DNA from: JAJECS01 sp965243625
Lineage (GTDB): Bacteria; Chloroflexota; UBA11872
Direction of reading: 5' to 3'
Assembly: GCA_965243625.1 (NCBI GenBank)
Contig: CBDEVI010000002.1
Span: 1-64,000 of the forward strand
DNA length: 64,000 bases
Program-made: the position numbers and the translations under genes
Notes under the pieces: generated by a model
What the model was told of the DNA's origin: nothing
What the model saw: the letters and a program-made list of their open reading frames with translations, nothing else
The model's database searches: none
Shown: piece after piece, positions 1 through 7,879 of the stretch
Layout: each line of letters opens with the position of its first letter
Numbering within the stretch: position 1 is the first letter of the stretch

Positions 1-1
1 G

Positions 2-601
2 CTCTGGGCGCTGCAGATCATGTCGCGCCTGGGGATTGGGTTGCCGGTCACCGGTTTCGCCAATTCCGCGCGGCGCGCCGAGGATTTGATCCGCATGGTT
101 GGCGGCCCTCCGGTCGTCATCAAGCTGGTGGAAGGGACGCAAGGCTTGGGCGTGGTGCTTGGCGAGACCATGCCCTCCGCCAAAAGCACGTTCGAGGCGT
201 TCCGGGAGGCCAATATCAACATCCTGGTTCAGGAATATGTGAAGGAAGCGGGCGGGGCCGACATTCGAGCGTTCGTCATCGGCGATCACGTGGTTGGGGC
301 GATGAAGCGCCAGAGCGGACCCGGCGAGTTTCGCTCCAATCTGCATCGGGGCGGCACGGCGGAGAAGATCGAGATCACGCCCGAAGAAGGATCGGTCGCC
401 GTGCGCGCCTGTCGGGCATTGGGCCTAAACGTGGCCGGCGTGGACATGCTCCGATCCAGCCGCGGACCGGTGCTCATCGAAGTGAACTCAACCCCCGGAC
501 TGAAGGGAATCGAGCAGGCGACCGGGACAGATATCGCGGATCAGATCATCGCCTTCCTGGAAACGCGCGCCGACCCCACCCTTGCCAAGACGGTGGGGTA
601 G
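2..601 (+). CDS. rimK: RimK-family alpha-L-glutamate ligase, C-terminal part (5' end outside window)
   Basis: This is the carboxy-terminal two thirds of an ATP-grasp ligase of the RimK family, which adds glutamate residues to a protein or small-molecule carboxylate (ribosomal protein S6 in E. coli). The reading frame is open from the window edge, so the internal ATG at position 20 is not the true start. Visible ATP-grasp motifs are VIKLVEGTQGLGVV (lysine and glycine loop), VQEYVKEAGGADIRAFVIG (hinge and Asp-Arg) and the metal-binding end AGVDMLRSSRGPVLIEVNSTPG with E and N ligands. The next gene begins 10 bases downstream and encodes an M14 aspartoacylase-like protein, a common partner of rimK, so the two are probably one operon. 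The substrate cannot be read from the sequence. Confidence 0.9.
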   Translation, partial: LWALQIMSRLGIGLPVTGFANSARRAEDLIRMVGGPPVVIKLVEGTQGLGVVLGETMPSAKSTFEAFREANINILVQEYVKEAGGADIRAFVIGDHVVGAMKRQSGPGEFRSNLHRGGTAEKIEITPEEGSVAVRACRALGLNVAGVDMLRSSRGPVLIEVNSTPGLKGIEQATGTDIADQIIAFLETRADPTLAKTVG

Positions 602-611
602 GGACCGGCTG

Positions 612-1634
612 ATGAGCACTCCCGCCGGCGGGTCATCCGATCCCATCACGATCGGCGATGTCCAAGTCGACCCTGGGTATCGAACCCAGGTGGACCTGCC
701 AATCGCCGATCTGTCGATTCACGTTCCCCTGGCGATGCCGGTGCACGTCATCAACGGCGCCGAGAATGGCCCGGTGTTGTTCATCTCGGCAGCGATCCAC
801 GGTGACGAGCTCAACGGGGTCGAGATCATCCGGCGCATCATCAAGCTGGCCGCCCTGAGGCGCCTCAAGGGAGCGCTGATCGCCGTTCCAATCGTGAACG
901 TGCCGGGCTTTCTCAATCTCAGTCGCTACCTTCCGGACCGGCGCGACCTCAACCGCTCCTTCCCCGGGTCCGCCAAAGGCTCGCTGGCCGCCCGCCTCGC
1001 CGAGATGTTCGTCGACCAGATCCTTTCGAACGCCACGCACGGCATCGACCTCCACACCGGCGCCGTGCACCGGGAGAACTACCCGCAAATCCGCGTCGAT
1101 CTGGACAATCCCGCGGCCGAGCCCATGGCGCGCGCGTTCGGCGCGCCGCTGGTGGTGAACTCCGCTTCCAGGGACGGGAGCCTGCGCGAGGCGGCCGACA
1201 AGCGCGACGTTCCCGTCATCGTCTACGAAGCCGGTGAAGCGCTCCGCTTCGACGAAACGGTGATACGGACCGGCCTCTGGGGCGTGATCGGAGTCATGGA
1301 GCATCTCGGCATGCTGCCCAAGCAAAAGCGGGGCAGTGAATCGAAAGCTCCCGTGATCCTGCGCGAGAGCAGCTGGGTGCGGGCGCCGGCCAGCGGCGTG
1401 GTCAGGATGCGACAGGCGATAGGCGCAGAGGTCGAGGACGGCGATCTGCTGGCCGTCGTCTCCGATCCGCTGGGCGAAACTGAAACCGAAATCAAATCGC
1501 CCATGGACGGCGTGATCGTAGGCCGCACGAACCTGCCCCTCGCCCACGAAGGCGACGCGCTCTTCCACATCGGCTCCACAGGCGAAGCCGAGCCAGAGAC
1601 ATCGTCCAAGCCCTTTCACCACCTGTTCGAGTGA
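612..1634 (+). CDS. Succinylglutamate desuccinylase/aspartoacylase family zinc hydrolase (M14)
   Basis: A 340-residue member of the M14 carboxypeptidase-like AstE/ASPA family, which removes an acyl or amino-acid group from an amino acid or peptide end. The zinc site is visible as HGDELNGVE (His and Glu ligands) and HTG about 60 residues later; a late E in VYEAGEAL fits the catalytic glutamate. The C-terminal 90 residues, containing WVRAPASGVVRM and SPMDGVIVG, form the beta-barrel lid typical of the family. The ATG at 612 was chosen because it lies just after the rimK stop; an upstream start at 582 would overlap rimK. Pairing with rimK suggests trimming of, or supply for, glutamylated products. 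Annotation as 'aspartoacylase' would be over-precise. Confidence 0.88.
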   Translation: MSTPAGGSSDPITIGDVQVDPGYRTQVDLPIADLSIHVPLAMPVHVINGAENGPVLFISAAIHGDELNGVEIIRRIIKLAALRRLKGALIAVPIVNVPGFLNLSRYLPDRRDLNRSFPGSAKGSLAARLAEMFVDQILSNATHGIDLHTGAVHRENYPQIRVDLDNPAAEPMARAFGAPLVVNSASRDGSLREAADKRDVPVIVYEAGEALRFDETVIRTGLWGVIGVMEHLGMLPKQKRGSESKAPVILRESSWVRAPASGVVRMRQAIGAEVEDGDLLAVVSDPLGETETEIKSPMDGVIVGRTNLPLAHEGDALFHIGSTGEAEPETSSKPFHHLFE

Positions 1635-1716
1635 TGTAGTTGGGGGCTGAATCCGGCCCCATCGTTGGAGCGGGTGCGCGGCGGCATTCCTAAGGAGATC
1701 CTGGCGTAACCCGTCT

Positions 1717-1748
1717 GTCATTCCGGCGGAGGCCGGAATCCAGTCCGG
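1717..1748. repeat. Palindromic intergenic repeat, family A
   Basis: The core ATTCCGGC-GGAG-GCCGGAAT is an 8-bp-arm perfect palindrome followed by CCAGTCC. The same unit recurs near 38301 (inverted), 47663 and 54189. All copies are intergenic, so this is a dispersed REP-like element. Confidence 0.85.
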
Positions 1749-1778
1749 TCGAACCTAAAGCCGGGGCAGACGCCTCAT

Positions 1779-1807
1779 GTAGGGGCGGGTTTCAAACCCG
1801 CCCGTTC
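1779..1807. repeat. Palindromic intergenic repeat, family D
   Basis: GTAGGGGCGGGTTTCAAACC followed by CGCCCG: arms CGGGTTT/AAACCCG around a single C. Related copies lie near 38234 and 54883, where both arms carry compensatory changes (GGGTCTC/GAGACCC-like and GAGTTTC/GAAACTC-like). This shows that pairing is conserved rather than sequence. Confidence 0.8.
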
Positions 1808-1871
1808 AGGACTCTGCTCCCAGGAGGCCTCTGGGAGGCCCCTTCGACAGCGGCTGAATACCGGGTCCGGT

Positions 1872-1908
1872 CCCCTCGCCCTTGAAGGGAGAGGGTTAGG
1901 GAGAGGGA
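1872..1908. repeat. Intergenic repeat, family F (CCCTCTCC hairpin type)
   Basis: A CCCTCGCCCTT/AAGGGAGAGGG hairpin followed by TTAGGGAGAGGG. Similar units occur near 47697 and 52175. With the two preceding repeats it fills the 367-bp space between the M14 gene and the convergent vapC. I see no gene in that space. Confidence 0.75.
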
Positions 1909-2001
1909 CATCCGAAGCTCGGGACTGGCAGGTCGATCGGTCGGGCAAGACCGCTCTAACGATGAAAGCTGCTCGGGCAACCGTCTCGGCCGCCTCAATG
2001 T

Positions 2002-2400
2002 CTACCGCGCAGCGTCCAGTCGGCTCACCGGTCCCGGCCAATCGAGAATCCGCCGGTCGGCGGTCACCAGCCGATGGCCCTCCAACGCGGTAGCCACGAT
2101 CAAGCGGTCGGACGGGTCGGCGTGAAAGTCGGGGAGCGTGGCCGCGCGGATTCCGATTTCGCCGTCTATGGGAATCTCGACGACTCCTTGCTCCAATTGC
2201 TCGCGGCGCCAAAGACCGACATCCTCGGGAAACTGGATCCGCTGCTTCGTCTTGAGCAGGGCTGCTTCCCAGAACGAGACGGCGGAAACGCAGACCTCAT
2301 CCGACTGCCAGGCCCGATCGATGGCCGAGCGGGCGCCGGCTCCGAGCCGCGCATCGCCCAGTCGCAGCCACAGCATGACGTGCGTATCGAGCAGGATCAC
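2002..2400 (-). CDS. vapC: VapC-family PIN-domain toxin
   Basis: A 132-residue PIN-domain ribonuclease. The start is ILLDTHVMLWL with the first catalytic Asp; SFWEAALL supplies the Glu, DPSDRLIVATAL the third acidic residue and VTADRRIL the fourth, so the acidic quartet is complete. I chose the GTG at 2400 because it overlaps the antitoxin stop by four bases (GTGA), the classic coupling in vapBC operons. A longer frame to 2613 only adds sequence out of frame with the antitoxin. The expected role is a growth-arresting RNase that is neutralised by the upstream antitoxin. Confidence 0.88.
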   Translation of the reverse strand: MILLDTHVMLWLRLGDARLGAGARSAIDRAWQSDEVCVSAVSFWEAALLKTKQRIQFPEDVGLWRREQLEQGVVEIPIDGEIGIRAATLPDFHADPSDRLIVATALEGHRLVTADRRILDWPGPVSRLDAAR

Positions 2401-2708
2401 GGATTCAACACGCGGTCCGGGTCGGACTGGGCCTCCCATTCGACGTCGATCGGTTCGATGATGTCGCCCCGAATCTCGTACCGGCCCCGGTCGATGCCAA
2501 AGAGGCTTGCGGGCCGTTCCCGATAGGGCGTCAGCCGCGACACCGGGCGGCCGTTCTTGGTGATGACGATCTCCTCGCCGCTCTCGGCCACCTCGTCCAT
2601 GAGCCTGAGGCACTTGGCCTTGAACTCTGACGCCTTGATTGTCCGGGGGGCGGGTTTACCAGTGGCTTCCGTCGTCATCGCGAGCTTCTCGCTTTCGCCG
2701 GTGGCCAC
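2397..2708 (-). CDS. Phd/YefM-type antitoxin
   Basis: A small antitoxin whose core, RTIKASEFKAKCLRLMDEVAESG followed by a conserved VITKNGRPV segment, is the DNA-binding Phd/YefM fold. The C-terminal tail (LFGIDRGRYEIRGDI) is the toxin-wrapping part. The frame opens with GTG at 2708, preceded by AGGAT; an internal ATG at 2678 would give a 93-residue protein of more usual length, so the start is uncertain. It is followed directly by the PIN toxin with a four-base overlap. A perfect 14-bp palindrome lies just upstream and is the likely autoregulatory operator. Confidence 0.85.
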   Translation of the reverse strand: MATGESEKLAMTTEATGKPAPRTIKASEFKAKCLRLMDEVAESGEEIVITKNGRPVSRLTPYRERPASLFGIDRGRYEIRGDIIEPIDVEWEAQSDPDRVLNP

Positions 2709-2723
2709 TATCCTACCATAGTC

Positions 2724-2737
2724 ATGACCATGGTCAT
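2724..2737. promoter_or_regulatory. Palindromic operator upstream of the toxin-antitoxin pair
   Basis: ATGACCATGGTCAT is a perfect 14-bp palindrome, and part of it (GTCATGAC, ACCATGG) is repeated in the flanks. It lies 16-29 bases upstream of the antitoxin GTG. Phd-type antitoxins bind such palindromes to repress their own operon. The assignment is by position and symmetry. Confidence 0.6.
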
Positions 2738-2767
2738 ATTGACGAAAGTCACTGCACTCGCGAAGTC

Positions 2768-3460
2768 CTACTCAATGTTTGCAGATTTGGCTAAGTTGTG
2801 TCTCGCACAGAGTATGCGTACGTTCTCCGGAACTATACTTGCACCGCCTTTGGCAAAAGGAAATTCATGGTCAAAATGAAGCTGGTTGGTTGCACCACAA
2901 ATTACACACTTCCCCTTGTCACGCTTATACACAATTTGCTTGATCCGCGATGGGATTTGCCGGCTGACTTCAAGATCGGCTGGAGCCGGTGCGTGGAGGT
3001 CGCCCGAGTCAAATGGAGCCTGTTCGAGTCGGAACTTGAAAACCCTTCGACCAGACACGACTGGGTAGTCATAGTCCTTCAGCAGATATAGACCCCGATC
3101 CGTCCAGATTCCGTCGCGCATCTTCTCGTAGACTCGGAAGATTGCAGGGGAACTCTCCCCCGCCTTCACGGAATCCACCGAAGATGCAAACTTGCCGTTC
3201 TCGGTCGGCCGGCCATTAGTGTTAAGCCTAGGTTGGTTGATAGCCTTTGGGTCGGGAGTAGAATTGGAACGCCCGACGTCGTGGCCTTCATAGACAAGCA
3301 CTTTCTCGTCCGAGCTCAAGTCATCGGCGTAAGGGGCATTTGGGCGACGTGACATCAGAACGATTCCGTGCGCTGGGGGTTCCCTGAAGAGCATTCCACG
3401 CTGCAAAGACATACCCTCGCGACTGCACATCTCCACGTAGGTCAAAATTTCGTCTTTCAT
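2768..3460 (-). CDS. SRA/YDG-like plus HNH endonuclease, probable modification-dependent (type IV) restriction enzyme
   Basis: A 230-residue protein in two parts. Residues about 25-150 resemble the SRA-like (YDG) reader of McrA-type enzymes: HGIVLMSRRPNAPY, VLVYEGHDV, then RPTENGKF, VYEKMRDGIWTDRGLY and RRVFKFRL. Residues about 180-230 form an HNH nuclease: paired CVIC (185/188), the catalytic HFDH at 195-198, Asn213 and C-x2-H at 218/221. SRA-HNH enzymes cut DNA carrying methylated or hydroxymethylated cytosine, so no partner methyltransferase is needed and none is adjacent. The gene is visibly richer in A+T than its neighbours and stands alone, which suggests horizontal acquisition. The exact base modification recognised is unknown. 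Confidence 0.8.
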   Translation of the reverse strand: MKDEILTYVEMCSREGMSLQRGMLFREPPAHGIVLMSRRPNAPYADDLSSDEKVLVYEGHDVGRSNSTPDPKAINQPRLNTNGRPTENGKFASSVDSVKAGESSPAIFRVYEKMRDGIWTDRGLYLLKDYDYPVVSGRRVFKFRLEQAPFDSGDLHAPAPADLEVSRQIPSRIKQIVYKRDKGKCVICGATNQLHFDHEFPFAKGGASIVPENVRILCARHNLAKSANIE

Positions 3461-3756
3461 CGCGGTCTATCCGATGGAGACAAGAAGCGACACTTTCCGG
3501 CGGCAGGCACCAGCTTCCCGCCACGGTGCCGCACGACAGTCTGTCTCGTCCACAACTGATGGCGAGCACGTCGACAATGTTGGCAGGGGCGACTGCAGGA
3601 AGCTGTGCGGCCTCCTTGACTTCTCGATGCCATGGCCTGAAGGTGGAATGGTCAACCGCGCATCGCCATGCGGGCCTCGACGAGAGTGCTCTTGCCTCAG
3701 TGGACGGATGGCTATGATCCTAGATCGCGTTCACCCGGTCGCGGCGGATACCTAAC
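3461..3756. other. Divergent intergenic region, no gene recognised
   Basis: This is 296 bases between the divergently transcribed HNH nuclease and a membrane protein. Short open frames on both strands show no family resemblance and overlap one another. It should hold both promoters, but I see no convincing -35/-10 pair, repeat or RNA. Confidence 0.5.
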
Positions 3757-4470
3757 GTGAACTACCTCAGAGATTTGACCGACAAGCAACTCGGCGGCTG
3801 GTCCTTGCTGCTGGGGATGGTGTTGGTGGGGGTGGGTTATGCGCTCTCGCCGGGCCGTGGGGCGGTGGATACGGTGCCGAGCACCAGCCTCAGCGACCTC
3901 ACGCTGGCGATGGCGCGCAACTCGACGCTGTCCTACACCGTGCCGGTGGTAATCATCTGCGGCGCGCTGCTCATGTTGCACGGGCTCTTGACGCTGCGGC
4001 GGTATGCCGGTCCGGTGTCGCGGCTTGGCCTGCTGGGGATGGTTATCGCCGCGGTCTTGCAGATGGTGATGCGGGGGCTCGACTACATGATCGTCGGCAT
4101 GGGACTGGCCGCGCTGGAGAGCGAGGCGGCGAAATCGCAGGAATGGCTCGATTCGGCGCTGGCCATGCAGCGGATGGTGTGGGGCTTCCACTTCACGTCC
4201 GGCGTCGTCGGCTCTGTCGGGACGGCGATCTTCGCGCTGGGCCTGGCTGCCCGGCCGGAACCCATCCGTCTGCCCCCGGTGCTGCACCCCATCGTGGCGG
4301 TGCTGGCCGTGGCGTCGCTGGTGGTATTCATCGCCGCGTGGCATTCAAACGCCCTGGAGCTGGCGCTGGCGCCCGTATTCGCCCTGATGTCCGTGGCCGG
4401 CCTCGTCTACATGGGGCTGCTGGGCTGGGGATTGGCAAGATCGACGGACGACGGGGTGAGCCAACCGTAA
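3757..4470 (+). CDS. Six-helix integral membrane protein, function unknown
   Basis: A 237-residue protein beginning with GTG. Hydrophobic segments appear at roughly residues 17-32, 60-78, 90-110, 135-160, 175-195 and 205-225, with short polar loops and no catalytic motif. Two other genes in this window (starts 7589 - and 43732 +) have the same length, helix count and general plan (an initial GMVL/GPII helix, a loop rich in S/A/L, then a middle Met/Trp-containing helix), so I regard them as a paralogous family of small membrane proteins (DUF4386-like is possible). No neighbour suggests a role. Confidence 0.6.
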   Translation: MNYLRDLTDKQLGGWSLLLGMVLVGVGYALSPGRGAVDTVPSTSLSDLTLAMARNSTLSYTVPVVIICGALLMLHGLLTLRRYAGPVSRLGLLGMVIAAVLQMVMRGLDYMIVGMGLAALESEAAKSQEWLDSALAMQRMVWGFHFTSGVVGSVGTAIFALGLAARPEPIRLPPVLHPIVAVLAVASLVVFIAAWHSNALELALAPVFALMSVAGLVYMGLLGWGLARSTDDGVSQP

Positions 4471-4482
4471 GCGCAGGTCCTT

Positions 4483-5259
4483 TCACGGCTTTACCGCCTC
4501 GATGAAGCAGTAGTGGCCCACCAGGGCGAACTTGCCATGCTCGTGGATGTGGTTATGTATCGCAACGAGCTGGTCGCGATGGGTCTCGACATCGAATCCG
4601 GGAACAGTCCACGGGATCGCCTTGAGGTAGTAGACGACGGCGCCAACGTCGTGGAAGGCCGTCGCGGGAAAGGCCTCGTGGGTGTCGACGATTTTGAACC
4701 CGGCGTCCTGCAAGTGATGAACCGACTCCTCTAGTCTCGATGGGCCGGTTTCAACCGGGCCGTCCGCAAGCCATTCCTTCAGCTCGAGGTTCATCCGCTC
4801 GCCGACTTGCTGCGTGATGAACAGGCCTCCCGGCCTCATGATGCGCCACACCTCGCTGGGGGTGAAGTTCTCGTGACGATTGATCACCAGGTCGAACTTG
4901 TCATCCTTCAGCGGGAGGGCGTCACCGGACTTCACGGCAACCACGGTGACTCCGAGCGGTTCAAGGCGGGCGGAGGCTAGCGAGACGTTTGGCTCGTGCG
5001 CTTCGGTGGCGAATGTCTCAGCTGAAAACGGGGCCAGCCCAGCCAGGCGCTCGCCGCCACCGGTGCCCATGTCCAGCATTGCATGAGACGTCTGCATCGC
5101 CTCTCGAACTCGCTTGAGATAGTCCCAAGGCAGCGCCTCCTCATTGCGCCTGGAGGCAATGTACGAGAAGTCCCAACCCGAGAATGGCTGACTGCTGGCT
5201 TCAGATACCAGCTCCTTGAAGCACCGTGCACACCCCGTCGCTCTTGGCTTGTGACTCAT
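4483..5259 (-). CDS. Class I SAM-dependent methyltransferase
   Basis: A 258-residue Rossmann-fold methyltransferase. SAM motif I is MLDMGTGGGERL (about residues 76-87), motif II sits around FATEAHEPN, and motif IV is FDLVINRHENF, followed by RIMRPGGLFITQQVG. The N-terminus carries ATGCARCFKEL with a C-x2-C pair, as in some RlmA- and tellurite-type methyltransferases. I used the ATG at 5259, 17 bases after the upstream FAD oxidoreductase; a longer frame would run into that gene. The two genes are probably co-transcribed. The substrate is unknown. Confidence 0.8.
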   Translation of the reverse strand: MSHKPRATGCARCFKELVSEASSQPFSGWDFSYIASRRNEEALPWDYLKRVREAMQTSHAMLDMGTGGGERLAGLAPFSAETFATEAHEPNVSLASARLEPLGVTVVAVKSGDALPLKDDKFDLVINRHENFTPSEVWRIMRPGGLFITQQVGERMNLELKEWLADGPVETGPSRLEESVHHLQDAGFKIVDTHEAFPATAFHDVGAVVYYLKAIPWTVPGFDVETHRDQLVAIHNHIHEHGKFALVGHYCFIEAVKP

Positions 5260-5276
5260 GTATGCAGTCGGAACAG

Positions 5277-6644
5277 CTAGTTGGCGCGGGATGCCAACAG
5301 GTCCGCGACCTCGATTGCGGCGCTTTGGCCGCTGGATAGGGCGCCGTTGACCGACGGCACGCTCATGTAGTCGCCGGCCAGGAACAGGTTGTCGATGCGC
5401 CCGGCAAGCTGCGCCGGAATCTTCGCCACCGCGGCGAGCATGCCGGGCGTTCCCATGCACAGCGCCTCTTCCCAGCGGTAGACGCGATAGAACAGGCCCT
5501 CGTCGTCGCCGGGAAGCGCTGAGCCGGGCGGCGCGTTCCGGCGAGCGGCGCCCAGCATCTCGCGCTTGATCTCCTCGTCGTCGAGCGGGATGAGCTCCTT
5601 GGCGCGGTCGCGCCCGATGAGCAGGTCGAGAATGCCCTTGCCCGGCGGCGCGCAGGATGGCAGGAAGGCCGTCCGGTCCAGCAGCAGCGGCGCGTCATCG
5701 TCCTCCGGGAATAGCGCGCCGTGCCAGCCGGGAGGGAGCGGGGAGCGGTCGAGGCCAATCACCACCCGGCAACCGGTCGAATAGCTGACCGTGCCGAGCG
5801 CGCGGCGCGTTTCCGCCGGCAGCTCGGGGACGAGGTCCGCGACCTTGGTGCCGGGGACGGCGCAGATGACCGCGTCCGCCTCGATCGTTTCCCCGTCCGT
5901 GACCACGCCGGTCGCCGACCCGTCCGCGACGACCACTTTCCTGACGGGCGTCGAGACGCGAATCGCATCGGCGCAGTGCGTGGCCAGCGCCTGGCTCAGG
6001 GAGCCGATGCCGCGCTCGGGCATGGAAACCTGACCCTCGTGCAGCATCGTTTCGCCGATGTACGCCCGCATCAGCGCCTGGCCCGCGGGGGCCGGGTCGC
6101 CCAGAATCATTTCGAGAGGCGCCTTCAGCGTTAGCTGCAAGTTCTCCGGCACTCTGAGCCGCTGCATGTAGTCGCCGAAGGACTCGTCGTCGTCGATATC
6201 CGCGATGGGGCTGTCGCTGGCGAAGCTCATGTAGTCGGCCTGGCGATGGATCTCCCGCATCACCTTGAACCCGGCCCGCATGCCCGTGGGCGAGAGAAAG
6301 CCCATGGTGATGGCCGTCCGCAAGTGCCGGACGAAATTCCAGAACGATTGGTCCGGCGTCGTCGTCACCCAGCGTCCATTGCGGTGGTGGCCGAACTTCA
6401 TCATCGACGGCACGAGCGGCAGGCCCAGCTCCTCGCACATGCGGAAGGCGGTGTCGTAGGTGGAGGTGAAGACGAACGCGCCCATGTCCAGGGAGAATCC
6501 GTCCACCCGCTCGCCGCGTCCGCGTCCCCCCACGCGCTCGTTGGCCTCGAGCAGAAGGGGCGTGATGCCCCGCTTTATCAGCGTGTAGGCGGCGCTGAGC
6601 CCGGCGAAGCCTCCGCCAGCGATGACGACCCGTTTGGCGCTCAT
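5277..6644 (-). CDS. FAD-dependent amine-oxidase/phytoene-desaturase-like oxidoreductase
   Basis: A 455-residue flavoprotein. The N-terminal dinucleotide fold is RVVIAGGGFAGLSAAYTL with a downstream acidic residue in LLLEANERVGGRGR (the GG motif of amine oxidases and phytoene desaturases). The C-terminal FAD-closing motif is NLFLAGDYMSVPSVNGALSS. It belongs to the COG1232/COG1233 group (protoporphyrinogen oxidase, phytoene desaturase, amine oxidase), but the substrate cannot be assigned. The ATG at 6644 has GGGAG nine bases upstream. A methyltransferase follows in the same operon. About 1.1 kb upstream lies a degenerate copy of this gene's 5' end. Confidence 0.82.
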   Translation of the reverse strand: MSAKRVVIAGGGFAGLSAAYTLIKRGITPLLLEANERVGGRGRGERVDGFSLDMGAFVFTSTYDTAFRMCEELGLPLVPSMMKFGHHRNGRWVTTTPDQSFWNFVRHLRTAITMGFLSPTGMRAGFKVMREIHRQADYMSFASDSPIADIDDDESFGDYMQRLRVPENLQLTLKAPLEMILGDPAPAGQALMRAYIGETMLHEGQVSMPERGIGSLSQALATHCADAIRVSTPVRKVVVADGSATGVVTDGETIEADAVICAVPGTKVADLVPELPAETRRALGTVSYSTGCRVVIGLDRSPLPPGWHGALFPEDDDAPLLLDRTAFLPSCAPPGKGILDLLIGRDRAKELIPLDDEEIKREMLGAARRNAPPGSALPGDDEGLFYRVYRWEEALCMGTPGMLAAVAKIPAQLAGRIDNLFLAGDYMSVPSVNGALSSGQSAAIEVADLLASRAN

Positions 6645-6872
6645 ATACACGGCTCCCGTCTCGCCACCCGCCGTCTATCGTGCGGGCGTCAGCCTCGGGG
6701 GCGCAAGCCCCGTTTCCGCCGACCCCCAAGCTAAAGGCCGATTCTGTCTAACGTTTACGTTGGTGGGACTAGGGATACCGATCTGCGAGTTCTCCGGTAG
6801 GAGCTGGAGCTGTAGGGCGTGCACGCCGCGTCCCCGTCGGCAGGGCCTGGAATGGTGGCGCGGCGAGAGGGA
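6645..6872. other. Intergenic leader of the FAD oxidoreductase
   Basis: This is 228 bases with no gene. The part next to the start codon (to about 6708) is matched by a diverged copy near 7810-7876, showing that the leader was duplicated together with the start of the gene. Confidence 0.6.
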
Positions 6873-7589
6873 TCACGGCACGAGTTCTTGCCGTTCCCGG
6901 TACATGCCGTAGCCGATGACTATCAGGGCAAGTGAAAGCACGTAGAGGACGGAGTTGTTAATCATAAGCATGGTCAAGAGGCCAAAGTCCGGAGCATTCA
7001 TAGCAATCAGGAAGATGGCCAATCCCAACACTCCACCGGCAATCATCACGTAGCTGGACGCTTTGTAGATGTTCATCGAGTCGAATCGCTTGGACAGCCC
7101 GATGCCCAAGAGGATGGTTGCCATTGGGAACAACGCATATAACGCCAACCCGATTCCCGTCATGTTGGTGTGCACGACCAGAGCCACGGCCTCGAATTCC
7201 GCCGCGGTCACAATCTCGTTGGCGGCAAGGTCACTGCGTTGCATCAGGTGGATGACGAAGTGCCGCATGCCGGCGACGATGATGAGTATGGTCCACTCGA
7301 TGACTGAAATGAATATGCCGAACTGCAGCAGCCTGCCGGCCAGCCCGGCCTGCCGACTCGCCGCGGGAAAGAGGCCGAATAGCCCGAAGGACATGAGCAA
7401 TAGCGAAACGATGGTCAAGAAGGTCATCCAGTGCGCCAGGACCGGCGAGTCGCCCAATGCGTCCCGGGCTGCCACGAAATCGGTTTGGTCCACTGCGCCA
7501 ACGAGCACGTTGCCCGGCAGGAGCATGGTCGCGAATATGATCAGGACCATGCCGGCCATCAGAGCGAAGCCCGCGTATTTGGTTGCCAC
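6873..7589 (-). CDS. Six-helix integral membrane protein, function unknown
   Basis: A 238-residue, very hydrophobic protein with helices near residues 7-28, 54-76, 85-108, 140-165, 180-200 and 207-230. The start is GTG with a strong GGAGGAG six to eleven bases upstream. It contains no recognised catalytic motif. Its length, helix spacing and composition match the membrane proteins at 3757 and 43732, so the three look like members of one expanded family. It lies between the intact FAD gene and a remnant of a second copy. Confidence 0.6.
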   Translation of the reverse strand: MATKYAGFALMAGMVLIIFATMLLPGNVLVGAVDQTDFVAARDALGDSPVLAHWMTFLTIVSLLLMSFGLFGLFPAASRQAGLAGRLLQFGIFISVIEWTILIIVAGMRHFVIHLMQRSDLAANEIVTAAEFEAVALVVHTNMTGIGLALYALFPMATILLGIGLSKRFDSMNIYKASSYVMIAGGVLGLAIFLIAMNAPDFGLLTMLMINNSVLYVLSLALIVIGYGMYRERQELVP

Positions 7590-7769
7590 GAATAACTCCT
7601 CCGTCTATCTCTATTGGCGTCGCCTCATGGATGTCCAAGCGATGTAGTTCGACGAGCGCAACGAAACAATCCGTGATCCAGTGTACGCATACTTTCCCGA
7701 GGAGGCATTGGCGACAAGTCTGCGGCGGGGCGTGGGGACACTCGCCGCCCGTATCGGCACCGATCCCGG

Positions 7770-7876
7770 CGAAGCCCCCGCCAACGATGACGACCCGTTT
7801 GGCGCTCAAGTGCACGGCTCCCGTCTCGCCACCCGCCCTCGATCGCGCAGGCGTCTGGCGGGGCGGCGATAGCGCC
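7770..7876 (-). pseudogene. Remnant of a second FAD-oxidoreductase 5' end
   Basis: About 100 bases closely match 6600-6706: start region, first codons (LSAKRVVIVGGGFAGIG versus MSAKRVVIAGGGFAGLS) and the untranslated leader. The similarity stops after the GGGFAG motif, and the downstream frame turns into unrelated sequence. The initiation codon is now TTG or GTG. It is therefore a duplicated and mostly deleted paralog, not a gene. The rest of the 290 bases up to the membrane-protein start holds nothing I recognise. Confidence 0.75.
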
Positions 7877-7879
7877 TGG

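Noticed and set aside
633..1721. 362-codon minus-strand frame opposite the M14 gene
   Set aside because: It is an antisense shadow with Arg/His/Gly-rich composition and no motifs, while the + strand frame is a clear zinc hydrolase.
7231..7815. Complete second FAD oxidoreductase gene
   Set aside because: Only the first 20 codons or so match; the rest of the frame is antisense-like low-complexity sequence across the membrane protein gene.
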